Translations under genes and position numbers: made by a program
NCBI GenBank assembly: GCA_028752905.1
Contig: JAQNBH010000013.1
Location: forward strand, 42,565,571-42,629,570
DNA: 64,000 bases
Reading direction: 5' to 3'
From: Cladorhizidae sp. MBARI D1340-BT2
Lineage: Eukaryota; Porifera; Demospongiae; Poecilosclerida; Cladorhizidae
Shown: piece by piece, positions 10,534 through 21,283 of the stretch
Numbering within the stretch: position 1 is the stretch's first letter
How the letters are laid out: each line of letters opens with the position of its first letter
The notes under the pieces: model-generated
What the model was told of the DNA's origin: nothing
The model's input: the letters and a program-made list of their open reading frames with translations, nothing else
Databases searched by the model: none

Positions 10534-11050
10534 ATATATAGTGTTGTGTTGGTGCACCAGTGGTGCCCACACATTCTCTACATCTCTATCACACACACAC
10601 ACACACATACTGGGCTAGTCTTTGTGTCTCCAAACAAGATGTTGAAGTCTCCTCAAGCATATCGGGTTGCCTTGGAATGTGGTATGTGGAATGTGTGTCT
10701 TGGTACACCAGTGATGCCCACACATTCTCTACATCTCTATCACACACACACACAAACACACACACATGGCTGTATTTGTGTCTCCAAACAAGATCAAACA
10801 AGATGATGTTAATGAACAGGATGAGATGAATATGATTAGTTGGGTGTGGCTTTGTGGGAACTATTGATAAATGAGCCACCCAAGTTCATCACACCATAGG
10901 CAATAACTCCTGAGGTATCAAAATGAGAGGTTGGATGCATCTTGCTTTCCTGATGACCTCACACAAACAACAACTGACAGACTCAAGGTTGGTAGATAAA
11001 AGCATTCAAACTCCTCATGCAGAGAGAAGGCCAGCAATGGTGTGTGCTCT
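10534..11050. repeat. Two-copy ~160-bp repeat with CA microsatellites
   Basis: The block GATGCCCACACATTCTCTAC followed by a CA run and a GTGTCTCCAAACAAGAT tail occurs twice (about 10555-10640 and 10710-10800). The rest to 11050 resembles 29885-30135. No gene is seen. Confidence 0.6.
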
Positions 11051-11545
11051 GTGCAGGTGAGTGCCCCACCCTAAACCATGCCCCCATAGGAGAGCACAAC
11101 AGTGTTGGTTGGTCAGTCCTGAGGCCCAGCATCATCACAATACAAGGCCTTAGCCTGTGCAGGTGAGTGCCCCACCCTAAACCATGCCACCATAGGAGAG
11201 CACAACAGTGTTGGTTGGTCAGTCCTGAGGCCCAGCATCATCACAATACAAGGTCTTAGCCTGTGCAGGTGAGTGCCCCACCCTAAACCATGCCACCATA
11301 GGAGAGCACAACAGTGTTGGTTGGTCAGTCCTGAGGCCCAGCATCATCACAATACAAGGTCTTAGCCTGTGCAGGTGAGTGCCCCACCCTAAACCATGCC
11401 CCCATAGGAGAGCACAACAGTGTTGGTTGGTCAGTCCTGAGGCCCAGCATCATCACAATACAAGGTCTTAGCCTGTGCAGGTGAGTGCCCCACCCTAAAC
11501 CACGCCCCCATAGGAGAGCACAACAGTGTTGGTTGGTTCTTGAGT
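11051..11545. repeat. 106-bp minisatellite, array 1
   Basis: Units begin GTGCAGGTGAGTG at 11051, 11157, 11263, 11369 and 11475, exactly 106 bp apart. The same family occurs at 30135-30305 and 62560-62922. Each unit carries CAGGTGAGT, a consensus-like splice donor. Confidence 0.95.
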
Positions 11546-11959
11546 TCAATCCATAGGCACATACAATCATCACAATATTAGGAAACCACACCCCCACAAG
11601 AAGTTTGAAGGGTGACCCTTTACCTACATATGTATTTAAACTCAAAAAGCACTCGGATGCTGTGTAGAGAGAGGAAAGTGGTTGCCATGCAGCCATACAT
11701 ATCACACACCACACACATGCACCATACTCACCACCACTAGATCAGGATATTGGTGTGGCTAGGAAACACACACTCTGTGTGGGCTAGTAGCCACAAGGGC
11801 TAGTCTTTTTGTCTCCTAACAGGTGCTGTGACACAGTGGTGGAGCTCTCTCTCTCTCTTCAATAATCACATGCACACACACACACACACACACTTACAAA
11901 CACAAGAAGTTTATATACATATATATGCAAGGACCAGGACAATAATGGGGTCAGCATAA
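11546..11959. other. No gene seen; dispersed repeat pieces
   Basis: Contains GCAGCCATACATAT (as in the TRIM upstream flank), a GCTAGTAGCCACAAGGGC...CTCTCTCTC segment also seen near 23900 and 59310, and a CA run near 11873-11892. Confidence 0.5.
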
Positions 11960-12316
11960 GATATGGACAACCAGGACCAGGCTAATGATGGGGTCAGCAA
12001 AGCTGGCAACTCAAGGCTCTCATAAGATATGGACAACCAGGACCAGGCTAATGATGGGGTCAGCAAAGCTGGCAACTCAAGGCTCTCATAAGATATGGAC
12101 AACCAGGACCAGGCCAATGATGGAGTCAGCAAAGCTGGCAACTCAAGGCCCTCATAAGATATGGACAACCAGGACCAGGCCAATGATGGAGTCAGCAAAG
12201 CTGGCAACTCAAGGCCCTCATAAGATATGGACAACCAGGACCAGGCCAATGATGCGGTCAGCAAAGCTGGCAACTCAAGGCTCTTATAAGGTATGGACAA
12301 CCAGGACCAGCAGAAA
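11960..12316. repeat. 66-bp minisatellite, array 1
   Basis: Five units (GATATGG at 11960, 12026, 12092, 12158, then 12224). The 66-bp period is a multiple of three, so all frames stay open and yield false repetitive proteins. A larger array of the same family is at 36735-37335. Confidence 0.95.
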
Positions 12317-12540
12317 CACTGACCATCATCCCTTCTTGTATCATCATCAACAGGCCACCCACTCCAGCTTCTCTATACTCAGCCTATAAACCAAATGAAG
12401 TCTTAAAAACAGAAAATGGACGGAGGAGGATGACACAACCTAGGCTTCTTGGGAGCACTCCATGACTCAAAATAAAAGATGGGGGGCCACCTAATTTTTT
12501 TACTTTAATTTTACTGTAACAGGACAATAATATTAATAAT

Positions 12541-13200
<660 letters not shown>

Positions 13201-13386
13201 ATACTATTTAGTAACAACATAAATGTAAGATGAACTTAGGAGCACATGGCCCTTATGGTGATAGTATTAGGAAGAGCAAATGCGCGGCCCAATCCTGCAC
13301 CACAACACCATATATACAACACCATATATATAGCAGAGGCCAAAATAACCTACGCTGAAAAATACAATAGGGTGGAGGAATAAGTG

Positions 13387-13665
13387 TCAACCACAAATTA
13401 CACTTGAGGCAATAATCACTTGATGGGGACACATGACATCTCCTTGTACTGAAATCACTTTAAACATGCACAACCTCTTCACAGGAAACTCCACCCACCA
13501 CAATAAGTTGGGCCGGACGTGCAGAGGAATCTTCTGGACTCTCTTGTGCAGAACTATGTTGAGGAAGTGGACAGAGATGAGGAGGAGGATGCAGATGATG
13601 ACTGTGACCAGAGCTGCCGGGGTCATGTGGCCAGTGAATATCAGCTGAAAATACTTGAGGCTTCT
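13387..13665 (-). CDS. Putative terminal exon of an unrecognised membrane protein, copy 1
   Basis: On the minus strand a pyrimidine-rich tract ending in AG precedes an open frame of about 92 codons ending in TGA at 13387. It contains one strongly hydrophobic segment (ALVTVIICILLLISVHFL) followed by a basic stretch. Two further copies (30978-31253 and 37831-38109) keep the frame open. I do not recognise the family. The three copies are so similar that conservation of the frame is weak evidence. Confidence 0.35.
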   Translation of the reverse strand, partial: RSLKYFQLIFTGHMTPAALVTVIICILLLISVHFLNIVLHKRVQKIPLHVRPNLLWWVEFPVKRLCMFKVISVQGDVMCPHQVIIASSVICG

Positions 13666-13744
13666 CTGGGGGGGAAGGAAAAAGAGAAAAACTTAAAATG
13701 GGTAGGGCGTGGCTGGGGGTGAGGCTGGAGCTAAGACTATATAT

Positions 13745-14372
13745 GTTTGGATTTTTTACCCTTAAATTTTCTGTTTGGATTTTATCAATAAATGTTTGGA
13801 TTTATCAATTTTTCATCATTAGAAAATTGTTTGACATTTCATGCATATCAGACCATGTGTAGCCTATTTCTAAACCACTCTCTGTGGTATTAGCTGAGTG
13901 TGGTCATTTTGTGGTCACCTGGTCTGTGCAGGAATATTCATGTTAACTTGGTCTGTGCAGGAATATTTCTGCACAGTCCTGTGTTCGCCCAGGTCTGGCA
14001 GGAATATGCCTGCAGAGCCAGAATCCTTTGATCTATGTGCATGCCCATGCATGAGCCATCTGGTTGGGTATTTAAAGCCTGATTTGCTGCAAGAGTTAGA
14101 ATCTTTCACAGTGAGTGTCAGAGAGAGTTAGCTATGGCATCTTCAGAACCCAGTACTTCAAGGTTACCAGAAGAAGATTCTTCATATATGGATTCTGATT
14201 CTGATAATGAGGTTTCACAAATTGACATTGACAGTCAAATCTCTACATCTATCAGGTCTTCTAAGTCTGCAAAAAAAACGATTGTGTGTCTATCGTAGAC
14301 AGTATGCAAAGACTTTCCCATGGGCCACAACTTCGAGAAAGGGATCTTCTTTTGCCCTCTGTATGAAGTGCT
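13745..14372 (+). mobile_element. hAT fragment, 5' part, same family as 39250-41782
   Basis: From TTTGGATTTTTTACCC the sequence follows about 39284-39868 closely, including the presumed start ATGGCATCTTCAGAACC at 14133 and the KTFPWATTSRKGSSF finger region. It lacks the left terminal repeat and stops abruptly at GAAGTGCTCTCG, where Gypsy gag sequence begins. Confidence 0.8.
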
Positions 14373-14711
14373 CTCGAAGAAGCAGATGCCTGGCCTCAAT
14401 GGAAGAGGTGTTTAGGATAGCTCCATGCCTCTGCACAGATGCAGAGCTAAAACAAGTGCACATACTCATGTATTGTCTGGTGAAGAAGCAGAAGCAGTTC
14501 CTCACTCAAAAATGCTACCAAAGATGAGAGGAAATAGGGAAATACGACTCGTTCTTCAAAGTCCAAAACAATAACATTTACGAGAGAGATCAATTCAATC
14601 ACAGAGACCAACATCAAGGGGAATCATCAAAGGAATAGATCATGGAGCTCTACTGACTCATAGAGAACTGTGATGACTATGGCACATTAACCACAGAGAT
14701 GATAAGAGACT
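14373..14711 (+). pseudogene. Gypsy gag remnant
   Basis: Broken frames read KYDSFFKVQNNNIYERDQFN and then LIENCDD and TTEMIRD, a pattern of the retrotransposon Gag capsid-like domain (arrayed aromatics, RxxFN, then a Cys-rich turn and EMIRDRL). The last codons before the array lead into the VVGIxDKTLS segment that the 31-bp array repeats. Several stops. Confidence 0.6.
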
Positions 14712-15835
14712 GACTTTTAGTGGGTATAGGAGACAAAACACTCTCTTGTAGTGGGTATAGGAGACAAAGTGGGTATAGGAGACAAAACACTCTCTTGTAG
14801 TGGGTATAGGAGACAAAACACTCTCTTGTAGTGGGTATAGGAGACAAAACACTCTCTTGTAGTGGGTATAGGAGACAAAACACTCTCTTGTAGTGGGTAT
14901 AGGAGACAAAACACTCTCTTGTAGTGGATATAGGAGACAAAACACTCTCTTGTAGTTGGTATAGGAGACAAAACACTCTTGTAGTGGGTATAGGACATAA
15001 AACACTCTTGTAGTGGGTATAGGACATAAAACACTCTCTTGTAGTTGGTATAGGAGACAAAACACTCTTGTAGTGAGATTAGGAGACAAAACACTTGTAG
15101 TTGGTATAGGAGACAAAACGCTCTCTTGTAGTGGGTATAGGAGACAAAACACTCTCTTTTAGTGGGTATAGGTGACAAAACACTCTCTTGTAGTGGATAT
15201 AGGAGACAAAACACTCTTGTAGTGGGTATAGGACATAAAACACTCTCTTGTAGTTGGTATAGGAGACAAAACACTCTCTTGTAGTGGATATAGGAGACAA
15301 AACACTCTCTTGTAGTGAGATTAGGAGACAAAACACTCTCTTGTAGTTGGTATAGGAGACAAAACGCTCTCTTGTAGTGAGATTAGGAGACAAAACACTC
15401 TCTTGTAGTGGGTATAGGAGACAAAACGCTCTCTTGTAGTGGGTATAGGAGACAAAACACTCTCTTATAGCGAGATTAGGAGACAAAACACTCTCTTGTA
15501 GTTGGTATAGGAGACAAAACGCTCTCTTGTAGTGAGATTAGGAGACAAAACACTCTCTTGTAGTGAGTATAGGAGACAAAACACTCTCTTGTAGTTGGTA
15601 TAGGAGACAAAACGCTCTCTTGTAGTGGGTATAGGAGACAAAACACTCTCTTGTAGTGGGTATAGGAGATAAAACATTCTCTTGTAGTTGGTATAGGAGA
15701 CAAAACACTCTCTTGTAGTTGGTATAGGAGACAAAACACTCTCTTGTAGTGGGTACAGGAGACAAAACACTCTCTTGTAGTGGGTATAGGAGACAAAACA
15801 CTCTCTTGTAGTGGGTATAGGAGATAAAAGACTCT
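14712..15835 (+). repeat. 31-bp minisatellite derived from Gypsy gag
   Basis: About 36 units of GTAGTGGGTATAGGAGACAA plus AACACTCTCTT, with variants in one or two positions. One frame of each unit reads VVGIGDKTLS, the continuation expected after EMIRDRL in Gag. A 31-bp period changes frame each unit. On the minus strand this makes spurious Tyr/Cys/Leu repeat proteins. Confidence 0.93.
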
Positions 15836-15894
15836 CTAACTCAACTCAGAGCTAATGGTGGAAGAGACCAAAAATGATCTGACAACAAGAACCG

Positions 15895-16380
15895 GTGCAA
15901 ACTCAACAACAACAACTAGAAAATGGAGCAGAATTAACCAGCAACCTCGATGAGGTGCACAGCAAACACAAGAGGGCCACACTTGACAACAGATGGAAAG
16001 GGATGAGGAGAAAGAGCAAAGCTAACCCGTGTAGTCATAGCGGAAGGCCAGTCCAGTGCCCATTGCTCCACAAAAATGGTGGGAAATATGTCAGCAGAAA
16101 GCTATCTAGACACAGCCTGTCTGGATACTGTGTCAGCCAGCCTGGAGTAGACATGGTTACCATGACTGAGCTAAGTGGAACCAAGGTTGCATTCAAGCTA
16201 GATACTGGAGCAGAGGTGACCATAACCTCATCCCAGACATATCAAGATATAGGCAAACTGAAGCTTAACATCGCAAGAAAGAACTTACACAAGCCTTCAT
16301 GTCAGTCCCTGGATGTAGCAGGACAGCCACTGGATGTAGCAGGACAGCTCTGGGGCAATCTAACCTACAAATTATAGACA
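15895..16380 (+). pseudogene. Gypsy aspartic protease region
   Basis: An open frame of about 160 codons contains FKLDTGAEVTITS at about 16192-16230; DTGA is the retropepsin active-site motif. Upstream it is basic and Cys/His-bearing (PCSHSGRPVQC), where a Gag zinc knuckle would be. A small in-frame duplication (LDVAGQ twice) lies at 16309-16350. The frame ends at TAG/TAA near 16376, before RT. Confidence 0.75.
16309..16350 (+). repeat. 21-bp in-frame duplication in protease
   Basis: CTGGATGTAGCAGGACAG occurs twice, 21 bp apart. It duplicates seven codons without changing frame. Confidence 0.9.
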
Positions 16381-16554
16381 GTCAATTAAACAACTATGTA
16401 GTCTTTGTTGTGGAGGATTTAATTAAACTTCCATCAATCAACAACCTCCACCTTGTACGGCAGATGTTATAGATTGTGACAAGTGTGAGATAATGGAGAA
16501 ATTCCCAACTGTGTTTGAAGGTGTAGGTATTCCTGGTCAAAGAGTCAAGCCAAA

Positions 16555-16900
16555 CACAGAGCCCCAAGCATGTTCACAGCCAAACATGTGCCACTAACCC
16601 CTACATGACAGGGTTAAACAGAGCCGCAAGCATGTTCACAGCCAGACATGTGGCACTAACCCCTACATGACAGGGTTAAACAGAGCCCTAAGCATGTTCA
16701 CAGCCAGACATGTGGCACTACCCCTACATGACAGGGTTAAACAGAGCCCCAGGCATGTTCACAGCCAGACATGTGGCTCTAACCCCTACATGACAGTGTT
16801 ATACAGAGCCCTAAGCATGTTCACAGCCAGACATGTGGCACTACCCCTGCATGACAGGATTAAACAGAGCCCCAAGCATGTTCACAGCCAGACATGACAG
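16555..16900 (+). repeat. 61-62 bp minisatellite from the protease-RT linker, copy B
   Basis: Units mark at GACAGG 16607, 16669, 16730, 16792 and 16853, with a truncated last unit. Same family as 2405-2664, with about two more units here. Each unit encodes FTARHVALPLHDRVKQ in one frame. Confidence 0.9.
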
Positions 16901-16904
16901 GGTT

Positions 16905-17480
16905 AAACAGGAACTACACAGAATGGAACTACTAGGAGTGATATCCAAAGTGGAGAAACCAACCACTTGGTGTGGGGGATGGTTGCGGTCCCAAAGAGAA
17001 CTGGCCAAATTAGAATTTGCGTCGACTTGAAGCCCTGAACACCAGTGTTCTCAGGGAGGTGTGTCCTCTACCCAAGGTGGAAGAGACATTAATACAATAA
17101 TCAGGAGCAAAGTTATTTAGCAAACTCGACGCTGACTTGGGATTCTTGCAGATAGCCTTGGCAGAGGAGTGGCAACTACTCACAACATTCATAACAGCAT
17201 TTGGAAGGGACGCCTTCAACAAACTCCACTTTGGTATATGTAGTGCACACAAGTACTTCCAAAAGCAGGTGAGTGAAATACTGTCCGGACTAGAGGGAGT
17301 TATCTGCTTTATGGATGGTGTGCTCGTGTTTGGGGAAGACTAAACAGAACATGATACTAGATTGCCAGCAGCACTCCAAAGGATAGCAGATGCTGGGGGG
17401 ACATCCAACAAAGACAAGTGCAAATTTCTTCAACCAAAAATGACATTCCTCGGACATCTCATTGGTCAACAATGAATACA
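16905..17480 (+). pseudogene. Gypsy reverse transcriptase, copy B
   Basis: Nearly the same sequence as 2650-3235. KLDADLGF, AFNKLHFGI and CFMDGVLVFGED are all present, with the same catalytic Asp to Gly change (FMDG) and the same stop after GED. FLGHLIGQQ then a stop at about 17475. Confidence 0.85.
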
Positions 17481-17639
17481 ACCACACCCCTCAAAAATGA
17501 CAGCTACTGCCAGTGAGGAATACAACCACACCCCTCAAAGATGACAGCCACTGCCAAGATGAAGGCGCCATAGAGAATGCCTGAGCTGCTCCGGCACTTC
17601 ATGGGGATGGTAAACCAGCTGGAAAGATTCTCTCCCTCC

Positions 17640-18260
17640 CCCATCTAGTGGATCTGACATGACCCCCAAGGCAGCTCCTTGGAAAGAATGTTGCATGGCT
17701 ATGGGGAGATCCACAACATCAGGCCTTCTCTCTCAAGTCAGAGACCAAAAATGCTCTCCCTTTACATCCCCAAAGCAGAAACAAAGAGTTCCATTGACAC
17801 TTCATCTTCAGACTTGGAGCAGTATTACTCCAAGCCAGTGCAGAAGATTGGAAACCAGTGGTGTATATGCCTCCAGATTGCTAGGAGACCGAGTGCAGAT
17901 ACGCTCAAATAGAGAAAGAGGTGTTGGCAAGCATCTAGTCCCACGAGCACTTCTCTAACTACATTCTGGGAATGTGATGTCGGCTTAAAACTGACCATAA
18001 ACCTTGTTAGGCATAGTATACTAGTAATGGATGTTAGTATACAAGTAAGGCTTGAAACCGACCATAAACCTTGTTAGGCATACCATACTAGTAATGGTTG
18101 TTAGGCATAGTATATATACTATTAAACCTCTGCTAGGAACAAAATACCTGGATAGGGTACCACCAAGAGTACTAAGGTTCTGTTTACACCTTGCAAGGTT
18201 TGTTTAGCCTGTACCAGGCAAATTACTCTACACAGCAGACATCTTGTCAAGAGCCCCAAC
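17640..18260 (+). pseudogene. Gypsy RNase H region, copy B
   Basis: Same layout as copy A: VQKIGNQW, IEKEV, SNYILGM, then two 67-bp units (17974-18125) and LGTKYLDRVPPRVL. Frameshifts and stops throughout. Confidence 0.7.
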
Positions 18261-18606
18261 AGATTCTGACAAGAGTGAACAAACAGCAGAACCTACTTGT
18301 TCAGTTGTCATGAACTACTGCTGAAATGGCTGGTCACACAAAAGGAAAGTCAAGCAAGCAGTCAAACCCTGCTTACAAGACTGCGGAGAACTTGCTATTG
18401 GGCAAGGTCTCCAACTCCATAGATGCAGGCTAGTGGCTCTGCACAAGCAAAGACTCCAGCAGCTGCAGGTCAGTCACCATGGTGGCATGCAGCATCAACG
18501 AGCAAGGTCATCAGTGTGGAGGCTGGCACTTCTCAAGACATAAACATCTGGTGAAGGAATGTGAGCATGTGCAGAGGAATTCACACCCAGAAGTGGGCCA
18601 CTCATC
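18261..18606. other. Gypsy interior of unclear identity
   Basis: Matches 4266-4599 of copy A. A short frame reads MAGHTKGKSSKQSNPAYKTA, a basic stretch I cannot assign. Confidence 0.4.
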
Positions 18607-18834
18607 ACATTCAGGCTACCTGCCTATCCCTGGCAGAGGGTGGCATCAGACCTGTGTGCTCTCACATTCAGGCTACCTGACTATGCCTGGCAGAGGGTGG
18701 CATCAGACCTGTGTGCTCTCACATTCAGGCTACCTGCCTATCCCTGGCAGAGGGTGGCATCAGACCTGTGTGCTCTCACATTCAGGCTACCTGACTATGC
18801 CTGGCAGAGGGTGGCATCAGATGTGTGTGCCCTC
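18607..18834 (+). repeat. 57-bp in-frame array from the integrase core
   Basis: Four units at 18607, 18664, 18721 and 18778, exactly 57 bp (19 codons). Each encodes a WQRVASDLCAL segment, the integrase entry with its first catalytic Asp. Copy A has one unit, copy C about three (54180-54320). Confidence 0.92.
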
Positions 18835-19171
18835 AGAGGTAAAAACTACACCCTTATAACATAAGAGAGACTTTGATGGCCGACACCGAGGTCAAGGACT
18901 ACCACAGCTACCAGAGATTCCCAAGTATGGACTAGCACAGATGGCCAGACAAGAAGACAAGGACAGGTTGTCTCACATGCAGACACCCCTAGGGCATATC
19001 TACCTCGTCAACACCTCCAGGGGTCTAGTGAGAAGGAATTGCCGAGACATAAATGAGACCAGAGAAACCCACAGACTCGAGCAACAGGGAAGAAGCCAAC
19101 CCAACACACCCTCACCAAATAATAACTACATCAAGAACTGGGACCACCCCCTGACAGACTTTGCTGTCTTA
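18835..19171 (+). pseudogene. Gypsy integrase C-terminal tail, core deleted
   Basis: After GKNYT the core is missing. The sequence resumes with RDFDGRH-like and YLVNTSRGLVRRNCRDINE, the post-core tail that precedes the polypurine tract. Compared with 54321-54830, copy B has lost the segment that includes VDYCSRYLEA. Confidence 0.65.
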
Positions 19172-19184
19172 GGGAAAAGGGAGG
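19172..19184 (+). promoter_or_regulatory. Polypurine tract
   Basis: GGGAAAAGGGAGG immediately before the LTR start TGTGGCAATACCC. This is the standard position of the plus-strand primer in LTR retrotransposons. The matching tract in copy C is at 54822-54835. Confidence 0.75.
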
Positions 19185-19783
19185 TGTGGCAATACCCTTG
19201 CCACCCACATGTGTTGATGACTAATTGCATAAGACTAAAGAGAGTCTATTATTATATGGAATGCGTTGTTGATGTATATCTGGATGTGTGCTCATTGGAA
19301 TCAGTTACTCAATACCACAAAGGGCAAGGGTCAACATGCATAGGAGTTGTGTGGCACAGGGCAACATGCATAGGAGTTGTGTGGCACAGGCAACATGCAT
19401 AGGAGTTGTGTGGCACAGGGCAACATGCATAGGAGTTGTGTGGCACAGGGCAACATGCATAGGAGTTGTGTGGCACAGGGCAACATGCATAGGAGTTGTG
19501 TGGCACAGGGCAACATGCATAGGAGTTGTGTGGCACAGGCAACATGCATAGGAGTTGTGTGGCACAGGGCAACATACATAGGAGTTGTGTGGCACAGGGT
19601 CAACATGCATAGGAGTTGTGTGGCACAGCATAGGAGTTGTGTGGCACAGGGCAACATGCATAGGAGTTGTGTGGCAGGGGCAACATGCTTGTGAGGGCTT
19701 ACTTTACTACCATGGCCTCACCTTACCCACTGTAGATGTACTATGCTACATACACAACAACTAATATTACATTACACCTCACA
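19185..19783 (+). mobile_element. Gypsy 3' LTR, copy B
   Basis: Begins TGTGGCAATACCC after the polypurine tract and ends at about ACACCTCACA, giving TG...CA ends. A 30-bp array occupies most of its middle. The same LTR occurs at 54836-55341 and its end at 4965-5043. The exact right border is uncertain. Confidence 0.65.
19331..19685. repeat. 30-bp minisatellite in the LTR, copy B
   Basis: About 12 units of CAACATGCATAGGAGTTGTG plus TGGCACAGGG, some 1-2 bases shorter. Copy C has about nine (54984-55263). Frames reading MHRSCVAQGN and reverse equivalents are artefacts. Confidence 0.95.
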
Positions 19784-19833
19784 AGAGTGAAAGAGAATCA
19801 AATCATCCTGTTGTCCACGAGTGAAGTGAGTCC

Positions 19834-19850
19834 TGGCTGGGGACTTGAAC
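19834..19850 (+). promoter_or_regulatory. Possible tRNA primer-binding site
   Basis: TGGCTGGGGACTTGAAC is complementary to a tRNA 3' end (GTTCAAGTC T-loop, then stem and CCA). It lies 50 bp after the presumed LTR end, farther than usual, so either the LTR border is wrong or the spacing has drifted. The same 17-mer is at 55365-55381. Confidence 0.4.
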
Positions 19851-20040
19851 AGAACAAATTGCATTGCCTTGCAGGACTTGTGTATCTATGGGGTCAGACT
19901 AAAACACAGACCACATGGGCTAAGAGCTAGGGCCACGGCTAGAGATGGGGCTAGTGTTAGGTTAGCTAGGCCCATTACTAGAGTAAGATTAAAACTTAGG
20001 CCTAGCCCTAACCTACCTAACACACCAAGTGCCTATGGCT

Positions 20041-20351
20041 GGACAGCTGGGAAAGAAAATAAGCGTGGCCTGTGCTTAGAAGTTCTACTGGCCAAGACCC
20101 GAAAAGGATGTGGCTGCTGGTGCAAGGAGTGTGCAGAGTGCCAACGAGGAAACAGAAATCACAGAGCAAAATATCCCTTGGTGCCTATACCAGTGATGGA
20201 GGAGCCCTTCAAGTGGATAGATATGGACATCGTGGGCACATTGCAAAGTCAAAGAACAAAGTCAAAGAAAGGCAACAAATTCATCTTGACCATGATGGAC
20301 TTTGCCACGACGTTTCCAGAAACAATCCCTCTCAAGAAAGTGGAAGCCTAG
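20041..20351 (+). pseudogene. Second Gypsy integrase fragment
   Basis: A frame reads WCKECAECQRGN (the CxxC half of the integrase HHCC finger) and then WIDMDIVGTL and FILTMMDFAT, the start of an rve core with its first Asp region. It is followed by EAIPLKK-like sequence and stops. It differs from the neighbouring Gypsy family and is absent from the corresponding place in copy C, so it is either an insertion in B or a loss from C. Confidence 0.65.
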
Positions 20352-21283
20352 ACGGTGGCTGAAGCCTCTGCCAAGTGTTTACTAAACACTCCTCCCTCCA
20401 ATCATATACTAACACACATCCAAGTGCACACTGTAATGAACCCGACCTCTGTCAACACCCAGGAGGGGCGGTACCATCCTGCTGCATACCAATCCTATAG
20501 TAGCCAGGGTCAATTGGCGATGGAGAAGGCAAGGGTCAGAGTGCATACAAGGAGTGATTAGTCAAAGCCTACCCTTTACCAACTGGGATAGTGTCTGGAG
20601 ACAGCAGCATTGGAAATCTAATATTCAACAAGGCAATTAAAGTTATGCACAAATACCTAATTAGCCCTCCTAACACTCCTGTGATTATTGGACTAGGAAT
20701 GTGTATTACTTTGCACGGATGTTCAAGTGCCTTATTGCAATGAGTTAACAATTGGTAAAGATTCTTGCCGAGAATCTGCCAGGTCAGGCATATTTAAGGA
20801 GAGGTGAGGATCAAGTCTCTAGCAGCTAATTAGTAGCTGTCAATTTTGCCAACTAGTAGCTGTAACTATACTAAGTTCTTCCATCAACTACTTGATTTTG
20901 ACTTGTAGAACATCAGTACTCTTCCTCCCTAATCATGGTCATCACTCGTGTTTCTATATATTATATGTACTATCAAGTGATAATAAATACTAGTGGGTGC
21001 TAATTAGTGTACACTTGTCTCTGCCCACAGCCTTCAAGAAGGTCAGTCAGCCAGTGGTTGCTGGGAGCATTTATATCCAAGAGGCCTCCCTCCACCACAT
21101 CCTGAGGGGGAGGGATCACAGGCTGCTAGGCCACACCCATAATCATTATTTTAATTGGAAGTTTCCTTCTGGAATAAGGAAGTCTTCAACTCTTACAAGT
21201 TCCATTATCTGTTGTGAGTGGAGGACAATAAAAGCTTCATTGAATCATGCATTATAATTCATCAACTAATTGCCAACAGAAAA
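20352..21283. other. TRIM B downstream flank, no gene seen
   Basis: Collinear with 55755-56683. The part from about 20784 is also shared with 5044-5622. Contains one TACCCTTTACCAA motif at about 20570. Confidence 0.5.

Larger units (their letters stand above)
14373..19783 (+). mobile_element. Ty3/Gypsy retrotransposon remnant, copy B
   Basis: Gag, protease, RT, RNase H, integrase, polypurine tract and 3' LTR follow each other in order. The 5' LTR and the start of gag are missing, replaced by a hAT fragment. At least five coding segments have become tandem arrays (31, 21, 61-62, 67 and 57 bp units) and a sixth array (30 bp) lies inside the LTR. Many stops and frameshifts make it inactive. Confidence 0.85.

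Noticed and set aside
19834..19850. tRNA gene fragment
   Set aside because: Only the 17 bases complementary to a tRNA 3' end are present. A primer-binding site explains it better.
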